A DNA stretch of 64,000 nt from Notospermus geniculatus (taxonomy: Eukaryota; Nemertea; Pilidiophora; Heteronemertea; Lineidae): assembly GCA_002633025.1 (NCBI GenBank), contig NMRB01000601.1:212940-276939 (forward strand), given 5' to 3'. The position numbers and the translations under genes were made by a program. The notes below the pieces were generated by a model. It saw only the letters and a list, made by a program, of their open reading frames with translations, was not told the DNA's origin and ran no database searches. The first letter of the stretch is position 1. Each line of letters opens with the position of its first letter. Shown here piece by piece: positions 31,525 to 43,848 of the stretch.

Positions 31525-33729
31525 ATGCAGCATTACCGGAACTACATCCTGCCTCCACCGGCCCACATGCCCACCCCAAACATCTCGGGACAATCCGCGC
31601 TCGGCGCTCTCCAATCGGCACTCCCGAATGGGATCATGACTGCAGCAGCTGCTAATCCCTACATGCACCCAGGATCGTCAGTGACTCTGGCCGAAAGACT
31701 GGCAGGTAGGTAAACATTTGAACGAGATGGCGTGCTCGGGCATAACTCAGAATCAGAGCCATTGTCCTACACGGTATCCGCCACGCGTACCACGAATTAA
31801 CGAGAAATGACCACAATCGCCAGAGATTAGTCTGGTAGATGCATATTCATGCATATACATAACATACACTCGATGTAACCCCGCTGTCGGAGAATATGTC
31901 ACTATGTATTTGTCTGAGGTAAAAGAGGTTTGGTATCCTCCCAGAGCAAAGGTTTTTACCTCGCTCCTCTTCATCCATTCACACATCAAGTAATGAAGAT
32001 GAGCGACACCAAATCCCTGTTACTGGAGGATGTGGTAATGGATGTTGGCTTCCAATTGGTCAAACAATGGTTAAAAGTGCCACAAATGAATTACATGACT
32101 TCACCTCATTATTCATTGCTGACTTTTAATTCCAATAACCTATACTTCCAGACATCATTTTGGAAGCTCGTTACGGCGTTCACCGGAAGCAAAGACGGAG
32201 CAGGACTGCGTTTACCAACCAACAACTTGCCGCGCTGGAGAAGACTTTCTCCAAGACACACTATCCTGACGTGGTGATGCGGGAGAGACTGGCAATGATG
32301 ACCAACCTACCTGAGGCCAGGATTCAGGTAAGTACATGTACATCTCAAGAAATCTAGGAATCCGTTACTAACACGATGTCAAGAGTTGCCCACGCCAACT
32401 TGCGCCTGAAGGGACATTACGGTAATATGACAGTATTTTCTTCCTCAGGTTTGGTTCAAGAATCGCCGCGCCAAATACCGTAAGAAGCAGAAGGCAATAA
32501 GACATGAACAACTAAATAAGGCAGTGTCGAGTAGTGGTGGTGGTACAAGTGCAGAGAGCAAGGTCGAAGAATCTGATGGGTCCAAGTCCGGTTCTGAACA
32601 AGGCGACGAAGACCAGAATGACGAGGAGGACGGGTCGGTTCAAGCAACTGGCGGATCTGTGGACACTGCGGACGAGACCAGGCAGGAGAATGCGTCGGCT
32701 GGTGAGTATACCGTTGCGTCAGAGTCATGGATTGCGTCACATCAGCTTGTTTCAGATCGAGGTTGTGGTTGCGATTTCGGCGGAAGTGCGCAGATCTGCG
32801 AATTCGAGATTCGTCTATAGGAAGGATAAAATAGGCTGCAAGAAGACCTAAACGTTGTCATTCTCAGAGATCGGTTCAGAAGCTGGCGACTTCATTGATT
32901 CGATGGTGTTTCTTATTCTGAACATATTTCTCAAATCCTGATCGTTCCAGAGCTGCCAAATGCCAGTGAAAGTAAACAAGATCAAACGGAAGATAAGAGC
33001 TCGAGTGACTCCGGCCGGGATGGTATCTGGAGGATAGAAAGTTTGCTTGGAGACAAATACAAAGGTAAAATTGCATTCATATCTACAGACACCAAATAGA
33101 AGCCTGCATTGTCAATTTCAACAAGACGTATTCAATAGCACATTCAGTACATACTGCGGTCGCGGAGTTACATTTTTTTGATATAATAGACATATGGCGT
33201 AGTCCTACTGACTTTATAAGTCTTTCACGAATATCTGCCCAGATGCCAAAAATCCTACCACTGCATTCAATACTGTTGTCAAGGCAAACCTAATCCTCAC
33301 ATTCTATTTTAAATTTCAGATCGCTCATCACCAACAAGACCAGCACAAGTCGGCCTCCTTCGCGCGCCGCCATATTGGACACCAGGGATGTTACCATTAC
33401 GTCATCAAGATGTCGGCCTCAATTTCAATCCCGGGGAATTACCTCAACTGCCGCTGCCGTATCACCCGATGTGTTCAAATCCAGCCGCAGCACTACAGTA
33501 TTCCACGCAAATGCAGCAATACGCGTGGCAACATTTCTATGCTCAAATGCAGCCCCATCTATATTCTTCTGCCCGCGTAAAGACATCCAGTGACTCGTCA
33601 AGTGGCGAAAGTGGAACTCTTACATGTACCTCAAGTGAAATGAAGGATGACGCACTGAGTACAAGCATCGAAAACCTGCGCATGCGTGCGAGGCAGCACG
33701 AAGCTTCGATGTCGAAAAATGATAATTAA
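31525..33729 (+). CDS. Dmbx: Dmbx paired-class homeobox transcription factor
   Basis: Exons 31525-31705, 32152-32327, 32449-32701, 32951-33064 and 33320-33729 join in phase to 377 codons plus TAA, close to the vertebrate Dmbx1 length. The N-terminus starts MQHY and reaches the conserved [16 protein letters not shown] across intron 1. The homeodomain is residues 74-133 (begins QRRSRTAFT), with Lys at homeodomain position 50 and the intron between positions 46 and 47 typical of paired-class genes. A Ser/Gly/acidic linker follows, then the OAR motif [15 protein letters not shown] at residues 357-371. Dmbx proteins are K50 repressors of anterior neural genes. Start chosen because MQHY is shared with the family. 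Gsc or Otx are excluded by the DIILEARYG and [13 protein letters not shown] signatures. Confidence 0.93.
31935..32031. mobile_element. Inverted-repeat element (family A) in Dmbx intron 1
   Basis: ATCCTCCCAGAGCAAAG and its degenerate inverse ending GGAGGAT, with CTCGCTCCTCTTCAT arms. Shared with 48509-48607, so it predates the split of the two copies. Confidence 0.6.
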
Positions 33730-34111
33730 CATTCAAACTAATATAGTCAGAAATCTATGACTCTCCAGTGATCAACACAAAAAAAACATTTTGAAAAAAT
33801 TTTGGTTTTTCGCACGATTGTTGTTCTTATTTCGATGAATTTCTTAAATATTTAAATTCCTTAATTGTCGTACATGTACGTAGGACAAACCTTGTGTTTT
33901 ACTCGGGTTACCTGTACCTCATCAAAGACGGGTAAATCACAAAACAATCTGTATTTTGTGAATTGGTACGATTATTTTCTGGGGTTTTCCTTTCCCGCGA
34001 TGTAACGGGTCAGGCCTACCCGTTTTTCCTCGTTTTGGTGTTATACATGTACGTACCTGTATATTTATTATGATACCGACATTCGTTGAAAATTGGCGTA
34101 ACAGATGTCTG

Positions 34112-34117
34112 AATAAA
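34112..34117 (+). terminator. AATAAA polyadenylation signal, Dmbx
   Basis: AATAAA about 385 bp after the stop; conserved at 50686-50691 and 51665-51670. Confidence 0.6.
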
Positions 34118-34226
34118 TGACATTATTACACAATTGCATTGTTCATCTACTTTTACTTCAATGTTTCATTTTGATAATCCTATTCTTTGAATTCATCACC
34201 AAGCGGATGATATGGTAACTAATGGT

Positions 34227-34510
34227 AATGCTAATGCGGATGGTAATGTTTCCTTTCAAGAGTAATGGTGATGCGAATGGTAATGTTTCCTTTCAAGAGT
34301 AATGGTGATGCGGATGGTAATGTTTCCTTTCAAGAGTAATGGTGATGCGAATGGTAATGTTTCCTTTCAAGAGTAATGGTGATGCGGATGGTAATGTTTC
34401 CTTTCAAGAGTAATGGTGATGCGAATGGTAATGTTTCCTCACAAGAATAATGGTGATGCGAATGGTAATATTGGTAATGTTTCCTTCTAATGGTAATGCG
34501 AATGGTTGTG
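34227..34510. repeat. 37-bp minisatellite between convergent genes
   Basis: Six regular 37-bp units (34227-34448) containing GGTAATGTTTCCTTTCAAGA, then degenerate units to about 34510. Most alternate GCGAAT and GCGGAT, giving a 74-bp higher order. The array is cut by an N in the second copy (50801-50939) and is about one unit long in the third (51780-51816). Confidence 0.85.
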
Positions 34511-34603
34511 CTTTCAATGTTTATCAAACTGGTCGTCCGTCCGGACATGCCGATTATGGGCTGAAAATGAACATCTCGTCATGAACTTTGCTTTTGATGA
34601 AGT

Positions 34604-37186
34604 TTACTGAAGTTGATACTGAATCCGCCTAGTACCGTACATGCGGACAAGACTTCCGAAATTGTCTATGACGGCAATGTCGTTGTCTTCTTCAAATACT
34701 GCAAAGGTCTTTAATCCGTTGATGCCGTCTTCTTCATTGAGGATGGGCCGACTGTTCTTCGTGTCAAACGTACGGTTTGAACCGTCACCGACGAAGGGAA
34801 TTTGAATCAGCGTGTCCCTGTAACTGTTACTGACGATCACACCATCTTTTGAGGTACGAACGCAATAGAGGTCGGTGCTATCGACGACTGCATGACAGAC
34901 GTACGTTGAGGAAAGCTGCGACTGAAATCCAAAAAGAAACAAACGACCGTCATCGGTCATGGCGACGATCTCCTGATTCGCAGTGATTGCAATGTCGGAG
35001 TAGTTATTGGTGACACCAGCCACAGCGTTCGGTAAAAACAACGAGAATGTCTTTGCCCCGTCCTTGTCGGTCTTTATATTGGCCCTGTACGTCACAATAC
35101 TCCCCTTGTTGATGTTGGTGTTCCAGAAGGCGATGGCAGCCCGGGAGTCTCTCAAAGCGATGCATTTCGGTTGATGCCGGAATCGAAACTGACCAGCTGG
35201 CTTGCCTTTCACAGTAAAAAACATCAGGCAACGGTCACCAACATCCAAAACAATTATCACATTCCCATAAGTGGCAATGCCGCCAAGTTTTGACTTTCTA
35301 GCTTGTGGCACTTTGAACACGCGGCGAAAGGCAAAACGCTTGCCGTCGAATATTCTTTGACATTCGTGGACCTCGATTTGAGAGTTGGCCTTGTCTAGGA
35401 GAACGATGTGACCTTCCTGAAGAAAGCAGATGCCGCCATATCTTGGCTCTCGCTTGTATTGTTTTATCGGCGATAATACCGAAGCAATGTAGTTGTATTC
35501 AAAAATTCTGACTGGGTTCTCTTCTTCTGGTGGCGATGCTTCAGGAAACCCGGACGTCTTGAAGGAGACGGGCGTAGCGACCACACTGTACGTTAGCATT
35601 GGTGGCATCTGGTTGGCAGTGCCATCAATACTCGGAGCCGGCCGCACAGAACTCTCCGCACTTTTCACCCGCGGGACGATCGTACCGAAGTCTCCGCGTA
35701 TTTTCTCTGTTGGAATTGTAAGAAGTTGCTTATTGGGCGTTAATTTTGGTGAGAGCAGTGGTGGGTCGATTGGCAGTTTCTGGCTCAAACCTGTAACAAA
35801 AATGACAAAGTCAGTGCGATAGAGGTTACACTTCAACCTCACCATAAGGGGAGGGGCCAATGAATGTCGATCTCAGTGTGTAATTTTCCTGCTGCAGGTG
35901 CACTATTTCCCCGGTCCTGATCAAGATCTTGCTTATGACTTTGGGACGAAAGTCGGAGTAGAGTCTTCTATTCAGAAAGAAAGAATTCGGAGTCCTGCAA
36001 TACAGGCCTACATACTTGACTTGTCGAGCCTCAGCATGGGTAGAGATCGTCTCATCGGCTCGAATTCTTCGTCGGCCCGAGCCATAAATCTCACTGCATC
36101 TCCCCTCTGTACCCTTCCGCTACTATCGTCAATAATGATTTCCGATACAGACTTGGGTTTCTGGTAACTTTTGACCATGTCTGAAAAAGAAGTAGTCGGC
36201 AGAACTTCATTCAAGGGAAAAACACCTACCATCGTCGTGTATGGAATTTATTTCTATCGGCAGCACCAACTACCGGTAGACTTAGACAGTATCTGATTAA
36301 CGCCCTGCATCTTGCTCTGACGAGGGTTTCAAATCACTCCTATTACCCATACTGAAGGGAGTGTAATCAAAGGGCGAACGTATCCTTGTATTCGGAACTC
36401 TCTCAGTGGCATAGAACAATGGGATTGGCGTTCGCGTTGGCGTTTCGGGAGCTTGGCGAAAACTCTCTAATCTTACCAATTACGTCCGTCAGATTCATCT
36501 CCTGGAGTACCTTTATCAGGTCTTCTAATGAAACCTCTCCCATGTATAGTTCCTGCCAGTAAACCAAAGCCTGGTAGACGACCTCTGCTGGCCGCTTGTG
36601 TCTGTGTAAGTTGACGACATCTTGGATCTCTGTTTGTGAGACACCGAGCTTCTTCAGTACCGTTCTCCAGTGATTGGTCAGTAGGGGTGCGGCGGCAGCC
36701 AAGGCTTTAAGCCGATCTGGAGAGAAATGAATTCAGGAATAAAATTTACATGTACGACACGTGCATTCCTTTTATGCAAATATTCCACTCTGTCGTCATA
36801 CATTCAGGCAGGGTTGAGGTCAGCACAAGGTGAACTTCCTCAATGAATATCTTCATGCTCTACGGCGCTTCGCAAGAGCGTTCTCTCTGTGGACAAATCA
36901 ACCATGGATAACAATGGACAGTCGTTTGTATCATCGGTCTCAGTATAGTCCTGTGGAAACCAACGATGGTGAATTGCCTGTAGAGAGCCAACTCACACGT
37001 CGACAAAATCATATATATCCATCCATAAAAGGATGAACAAACCGATGGAACCTCCACAGCTTCCTTCTGGGCTCTGGAGTGCCAAACACTGCTGCAAAGG
37101 CATTTACAGCCACTACGCAGGCCTAATCGATAATTTTTTGAATTTTTTATGACCCTGGACCTACCATCCCTTTCAATTTGTGACAT
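34604..37186 (-). CDS. Death-domain protein with six-bladed NHL-like propeller
   Basis: Exons on the minus strand: 37165-37210 (tentative first, ATG 37186), 36477-36716, 36016-36180 and 34604-35790, stop TAA at 34606-34604. Joins are in phase (G|AT, G|AC, A|GT). The second exon encodes a death domain of about 75 residues with NHWRTVLKKLGVSQTEIQDV and ALVYWQELY, ending LTDVIG. After a linker the 1187-bp exon encodes about 300 residues with six repeats of a G-I-x-V/I-D pattern, for example LGGIATYGNVIIVLDVGDR and DIAVIDNFGSLVRMYG, as in NHL-type propellers. No RING, B-box or kinase domain is seen. Death domains recruit adaptors of apoptosis and innate immunity, so a signalling scaffold is likely. 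This order is not one I recognise as a named family. Confidence 0.8.
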
Positions 37187-38280
37187 TCCTCTTGCAACGA
37201 AGGGAGACCTCTGAAAACCTGAAAACAGATTTACGGTGTTTTAAGTGAGAGTGCTTTGGAACCCGGCATTACGAAATCCATACGATGACTGGCGCAAAAC
37301 CAGAGCAAAAAAAATATAAGCTAAATAAGGCCTGTGGGGTTTTGCTGGTAAGCATCATGAAATATTCGATGATCGAGGTTTCAGAGCGTACTTGGGCTAT
37401 TGAATTGAAAATACAATGGCGACATCTTCCGTCAGTTGCATCAAGAAACGGAACCTGTAACTACAAAGCATTTCAAGCCCTGCAGACTAGACTTCAATAT
37501 AACCCCACCAGAACCTTTTTCTATTGCCTGTTTCCTAGGGTTTCACTGGAAACACAGCACTTACCTTTCAGTTCCTAAGATCTCGTTCGACAAATCAACT
37601 TCATAAACAGAAAATATTTACTTCACAACTTCAACAAACGTTCGACCCGTCAGGTAGGCCTATACAGTTAGCCAACGAACTATAAATGGCAATCACGAAC
37701 ACATGAATTTAAAAAGGCAATATTTATTTAGGAATGGAACTTTAATGTCAAACTTAGCATCAATTGAATAAATTTGTTACAAAGAAGGATTTCAATGGAT
37801 GGTAGATCTGGTAAAAGGAACGTTGTTCCAGTTGAAATTCCCCTTTCAATTTCTTTTCACCTGTATTGTTGATTCGGGTCAATCTATTAAGCGATATATT
37901 CTAACGGTAAACTGTTGATTTTAATATTATTGACCCCTTGTTTAGTGGGTATGTGACTTCGAATGTGCTGTTCTTTGTATGATTTTATAACGTTACTTCC
38001 TTCGCAAGAGCCCGATCCACACACACGGTCAATTTTTGATCAGGTAAGATGCCTGTATGCCTTAGTCATACGCCAGGAGTGGGAGCTAAATGCACCAATG
38101 AGTAAAAACACCGCAATGAAAGCACATTTCATACAGCTATATAGTAGTTCTGTTTATATATTAGTATTTCTCATTGCATGCAGTAATTCGCAAATTGCAC
38201 GCAGAAAGAAAAAGAAACTTACATATTAATAATGCTACTAATGTACCAGGCCTAGTATTTGCTTTGATCGTATTGGGTCA

Positions 38281-39240
38281 CGTGGACTGATCACGCCCCG
38301 AGGCGAAAAATGTTGCTTACAATGACGCATGCGCGCAAAAATCATTGCAACTGTCGTTCGATGGGATAGGGAATGATAATGATTCGCAGAATCTTGGGAT
38401 TCCCGAGCAATGAGGTGTGACGATCTCCAGGCCTATCTATACTTAACTATGTGAGATGTCTCATTTGTGCGTCTCTATCCCTCTCTATGCGTTTTGTCCA
38501 AATTTATGAGTTTTTGGTGTATAGGCCTACCATGATATAGAGAATTATACAGGAATACAATATTCGATGTGAGTTATTTCAATTCGTTGACGTGCGATGA
38601 TGACTTCTCAGGATAGGAAAGCCATGGTACGTATGCAGTAAGTACGTGTCACGATAAATTGACATGGCGTCCTATGCCAAGCTATCTTGGCCACGGGGTC
38701 TGATGATACCATTGTGCAGTAATAATCTCAAAAACAAACGCCAGATCGGGTGTGTCGAGGCGAAAGAATGTAGCTTACAATGACGCATGCGCGCGAAATC
38801 AATATTATTTGTCGTTCTTCATGCTTTATGTAGCCTATTGCAACTATCGTTCGATGGGATAGGGAATGGTATGATTCGCAGAATCTTGGGATTCCCCACG
38901 CTGGTTTTACTCTTGAGCAATGAGCTGTGACGATCTCCAGGCCTACATGTATCTATACTTAACTATGTGAGATGTCTCTGAAATCATTTGTGCGTCTCTA
39001 TCCCTCTCTATGCGTTTTGTCCAAATTTATGAGTTTTTGGTGTATAGGCCTACCATGATATAGAGAATTATACAGGAATACAATATTCGATGTGAGTTAT
39101 TTCAATTCGTTGACGTGCGATGACTTCTCAGGATAGGAAAGCCATGGTACGTATATACAGTAGGCGTACGTGTCACGATAAATTGACATGGCGTCCTATG
39201 CCAAGCTATCTTGGCCACGGGGGTCTGATACCATTGTGCA
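38281..39240. repeat. Tandem duplication in the spacer
   Basis: Two units containing GATGGGATAGGGAATG, CTATGCGTTTTGTCCAAATT and GCCAAGCTATCTTGGCCACG. Both units are also present in the second block (about 55680-56650), so this duplication predates the block copies. Confidence 0.75.
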
Positions 39241-39614
39241 GTACCAAAAATATATAATATTTTGGCAGTACTTAATATAATCTCAAAAAAACGCCAGATC
39301 GGGTGTGTTATTTCATTTGGTAGCAAACGAAACAGTGGGTGATTTCAAAGTGTTAAGGGCTAGGTCCAGTGACCAAATTTTCAGAGTCCTGTCAAAAAAA
39401 TGTCAAATATCTTTGTAACGCCCTAGCCATAAACTGCAGCTGCACTAAATGTACCAGACCGACAGTGCAATAACAAAAATGTAATGTGGAGTTTGTCCCT
39501 TGCTGATGCCCTAATTACATGAATTAGCTAAAACAAAGGCGGACCTTTCGGTACATAATGCGGCTATATCACGAAAAACCAAGAGTTTATTTTCTGCGTA
39601 CTTGTAAGCTGAGG

Positions 39615-39646
39615 CTTGGAGGAATTATACTGATAATTCCTCCAAG
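39615..39646. mobile_element. 32-bp micro-hairpin insertion, 7-bp target duplication
   Basis: Arms CTTGGAGGAATT and AATTCCTCCAAG around ATACTGAT, one base different from the copy at 9556. Flanked by GCTGAGG at 39608-39614 and 39647-39653. The second block has a larger deletion here, so no empty site is available. Confidence 0.75.
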
Positions 39647-40824
39647 GCTGAGGTTTGTATCTACACGTTAATGAAGTTAGAATTTCTAAATTTGTTTCGA
39701 AAACTGATGAAAATGCTTATTTTCCTTGATATTATTTTCAGCTTGTCAGTCCTAAGACAGGGGCTTCTAGACTAAACCCTCTGAACTCAATGCACTGCAT
39801 GCTGGTAGGCCCACTCCTATTCAGAATGTACAGTGGTATTATGATGAAAGCCTGCCCTGGCCTGCCTGACATTTGAATAGAATTTAACTGCTTGATTCCA
39901 CAATACAAGCTCATTGAGTTTACAAACCACAGTTACTTGTATACAGAAGATAATCTCTTGACTCATCGTAATAAGGCCGCATTATGTACCGAAAGGTTTA
40001 AGCCTTTGTTTCAGCTAATGAGTGGATCGTCCAGAAACTAATTTGTCGTTTTAGTGCTGCCCGTCTGATACTTTAGGTGTAGATGCAAAGTAAAAAGACG
40101 AGAGTGTTTTAAAGATATTTGACATTTTAGAAAACTGGGCTTGGAAAATTTGGTCCTCTCCAGTTCGGCCCTTTTTAGCCACTTCGTCCACCCAACTGTG
40201 CGCGCCGGTCAACCACCCAGCTACTGAACGCGCTTAACGTTGCTTAAAGGGGCTTAACAGGTCGACATTGCATCTTCTTGAAGCAACTCAACGGATCCGT
40301 CGCAGATAAAAAAAACACCACGCGCAGGTCGGCATTTCAGCGATTGAGAAGAACTTGGAGCAACAGGCAGTTATATTACCTCGAACAGCACGCTCATGTC
40401 GACAGAGCGTCTTCCATGCTCTCGGTCCATTTCAACAACTATAGTCGCCGAAAGGTAGGACATGGGCAACTCGAAGCTACTTGCGGCAACCAGTGGATCC
40501 GGCAGTTGCTCGGAGACGCCGACAAACTCGGCAACTGATCAGTCACTCCGAGTTCCTTCCATCGCCGGAAAGCTAGTTGCCGCGAGTTGCTTCAAGACGC
40601 AATGTCGACCTGTAATCGGAGGCGAACGCGCCGACAAAACAAAGGGAAACCAACTAGTACATTGTACCTCGTAATTTCAAATCAAAGAGGCAGTCCGAAA
40701 GTCGTCAGGGGTCCTTGGTGCTTGCTCCAAAAATGTCACCGTTTGTCCACTATGACGCCGGGAGCGACCACGAAAAACCCTCGATGAACTCAGGATGCAA
40801 GATGTCAACTCCCACGTTTCGACA

Positions 40825-43610
40825 ATGAGAGTCCATATTGTCTCCCCTCAGACTCATCCAAGGATGTCCATGATGAGTGACATTCCGTTCATCGATACGA
40901 CCATTGAACCGGAACCAACCGATTCCGAGTGGAGTGGGCCCCTCCTCGTCAAGTTGTTGACGGATATCCGACCGCAGTGGAGAGGCATGCCAATCGTCTG
41001 CAAGGTGGGTGGATTGGGTTCATGGGATTGTGCAACCTTTACGGTGCAATGAGATGGTACACCCAAGTAGGGTGGTGTTCCAATGTCTCCAAACTCTTCT
41101 CCCTCTTGTCTCCACAGTCCTGATTGACGGGATACGCCGAGACGCCAGTGACACCGCGTCTCGTAGCTAACTATCCGGGCTAACTATCTGCTCAATTTCA
41201 TTCGCTCGTACGTGTACATGTACATTACTGTTTCAGCGATTCCGGGAAGGAATTTGCAACACAGTTCTCAAGTGCAGCGTTGGCCAAGATGAGGATGCGG
41301 TTGTTGTTAGAATCAACGGAGATAGAATCAAAATATTTCCCTTCCAGTATGATGCGAACAGGTATGATGAAAAATATTGATCCCGAATGAAAACTTTATT
41401 AAAATCACTTGACAAATAGTCCCATTGAACAAAACATGGCTGCATTCACTCAGCTGATAATAGGATTTCGTTATGTATTTTCAGAACTGATGAACTGAAG
41501 GTCTATAGAATTTTCCTAGCAACGGGCGTCAGTCCATCGTTACTATGTGTCTTCAGAAACGGCATTTGCATGGAGTATGTACGCGGCAAGCAGTTTACCT
41601 GGTTTGATACATTTTACAAAGATGCCAATGATCCCTTCATAAGGTACGGCGCTGGGTGGGTCTAGAGTGGTACAGTGACAGTCGTGGTGTGGCTGGGAAG
41701 TGCCGCTTTGTTGAACGAAGGTAGAAAAGCGTCTGGTGCATGGTTTCCCGTATTTTTTTTCAGAACAAACATGAAGGAACTTGTAAGATATCACAGCAAG
41801 CGAACGTCAACACTGGCGAAAGAGATGGGATTTGAGGAATCACCCGCCGTAATCAAACATTGCAGAGTCCTTCTGGACTCGATGGGGGAGAAAATACCCG
41901 ATACCCTGGATGTAGGGAGGTAGGTTGTGGAACGAAAAAGTTGCAACAAACCAGTTGAAACAAACCCACACGGAGTGCGCCCGTCGCTGTTGCATTTTCA
42001 GCGTGGTTGTCACCCTCCCGTGTTATCCCTAATGTGATTTTTCACAGGTTACACGATGCTATTGGACCAAACTTTAAAGAAACGCTAGAAGAGGAGCTGA
42101 AAATACTCGTCAATCGTTGCACCAGTCTCGATCTTCCTGTTGTGTTTTGTCACGGTGATGTCAACCCAACGAATATCATTCACAACGTGGCGGAAGACAA
42201 GGTCACCTACGTGGATTACGAGTCCGCAGGGTTCAACTATGCTGCTTATGAGCTTGCCAGGCACATATACCTAGTAACGTGTGGTAAGTATACTGGGGGA
42301 GGCAACTTCTCTGGCTCATTGCAAGCAAATTTTTAGTGGAAAGCAACAACTACATTACCATATTGCTTCTTGCTCCGATCAAACGTTTTTCGACTTTTAA
42401 CGCTCATTGCTCGTGGTGCGCAAGACGGATTGCTTTTCACCGCACACGTCGCAATGCTTGTTGCCGCTAGCGGCTATGAGCAAGAAAATTGCCTCGTGTG
42501 CTGCGGGCTTTAGTGCCACAGAATCGTTGGTACCCAATCTGGTCGCTAAACTATTAAGGATCGGCGTCTGTTCCAAATGTTACGTGTCCAAAAAATGGCC
42601 GTCCACAGTGTAACATTTTTCCAAAGAAAACTATGGAGTTCCTGCAATTGCTGTAAGTTGAAAAAACCCTCTAATTACGTATTTCAGGTATTCATGTAGA
42701 TATCAAGGACCGCTTGCCATCAAAGCAGTTTATTTTACAAGTCATACGTGTGTATTTGGAGGAGAGGAATCTTGCGGATGGATGCAGCAGGACAGACGAG
42801 GATGCTGTACAGCTTTGGTATCTCCATGTCCAGACGGCGATGCTTGTGAGTATAAAGTTGGTAGAGCATGTACGGAAATCTCAGTGAGGTTATCTCTGTG
42901 AGCCAATTGTGAGCCAAATCCAATGTCAGCCAAAATAAAAAATGCCAATAGCGGATGAATGAAAAATGGTATCGCAAATACATGTATTATTACCACTTAA
43001 AATAAGACCTGTGTTTCAACGTTTATGACAACTGACTAACGTCGCCGAGCAGAAATTTTCCTAATTCTATTTTTCAGTTCGTTTACTACTGGCAGACGTT
43101 GTTTTCATTGAACTGGGTGACCAATCAGCCGATGCGAGGTATCGGGGATGAGGATAGAAATAACCAATTTACAGAGGATCTTTATTGGTAGGTGGAAATC
43201 CGCTCTGCACCATGATTAATGTCCCCTTTTCACTACAGCTGTTTCCGGGTGTATAAAAAACAAAGACCGAATACCTCTAATCAAGACGTCACTTTCCCGA
43301 CAGAAGCCAAAGTCAAAGCCAAAAAACAAAAGCAATAGGCGAGGCCGAAGGCAAAAGGCCGGCGACAAAGGCAAAAGGTCAAATGCGAAAGGAAAGGAAA
43401 ACGGCAACGCGAACGTCTATCCTATTGTTCGGTGCTCTTCGTGGCATTGAACAATGGGTTTGACGTTCGTGTTAGCGTTTCGGGAGCTTTGCGAAAACTC
43501 CATACTAATAGTTATATGAATACTTTTCCTCTTTCAGGTCAATAATAAGCCGAATTAACCAATACTGGAGGCAAAAGGATGAAGTCCTTAACATGGCCAT
43601 TCCAAAATAA
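40825..43610 (+). CDS. Choline/ethanolamine-kinase-like protein
   Basis: Predicted cytosolic kinase of the first Kennedy-pathway step, phosphorylating ethanolamine or choline with ATP. Exons 40825-41004, 41237-41361, 41485-41643, 41764-41919, 42048-42283, 42688-42845, 43078-43187 and 43538-43610 join in phase to 398 codons and TAA. Seen: FREGICNTVLK in the N-lobe, CVFRNGICMEYVRGKQF in the hinge, the catalytic Brenner motif HGDVNPTN (residues 242-249, Asp244 and Asn249) and metal-binding VDYES (Asp263), followed by FNYAAYELARH as in the family. The usual HND is HGD here. Substrate preference cannot be decided. Start: ATG 40825 or in-frame 40864 are the only ones common to both copies; upstream frames are broken here by a one-base difference from the other copy. 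Confidence 0.8.
43255..43500. repeat. Purine-rich minisatellite and half element in kinase intron 7
   Basis: Units of AAAGGCAAAAGG and AAGCCAAAGTC type (43300-43400) run into a family-B element half ending GGGAGCTTTGCGAAAACTC. The second copy has one more unit (61050-61120). Confidence 0.55.
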
Positions 43611-43848
43611 CTCATTCCAAAAGGACAACTGTATGAATGGGATTGAACAATTGAGTTCAGAAAGCCTCCAAAACACCAATCCGAACGTTTTATCATTTTG
43701 TTCGATTCAATGCTCTCTTTGTCGCATCGGATTGACATTCGTGCTGGTGTTTCAGGGGCTTTGTGAAAACTCTCTATTTGAAGACTGAACGTGAATAAGC
43801 CACAAAAGCCAATTTCTCTGTGAAAATCATACTATGCCCAGGATGTAA

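Larger units (their letters stand above)
37211..40824. other. Spacer between divergent genes with a tandem repeat
   Basis: Head-to-head spacer of the death-domain and kinase genes. It holds a tandem duplication of about 450-480 bp (38281-39240), the 32-bp hairpin at 39615 and GC-rich sequence with local inverted repeats at 40465-40590 just before the kinase. Shared with 54594-58238, so it contains the promoters of both genes, but no core element could be pinned down. Confidence 0.45.

Noticed and set aside
31525-33729. Goosecoid or Otx identity for the K50 homeobox gene
   Set aside because: The DIILEARYG pre-homeodomain motif, [13 protein letters not shown] and the OAR motif fit Dmbx; the goosecoid GEH motif and Otx tail are absent.
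34330-34548. Histidine/serine/threonine-rich repeat peptide on the minus strand
   Set aside because: Translation of the 37-bp minisatellite only.
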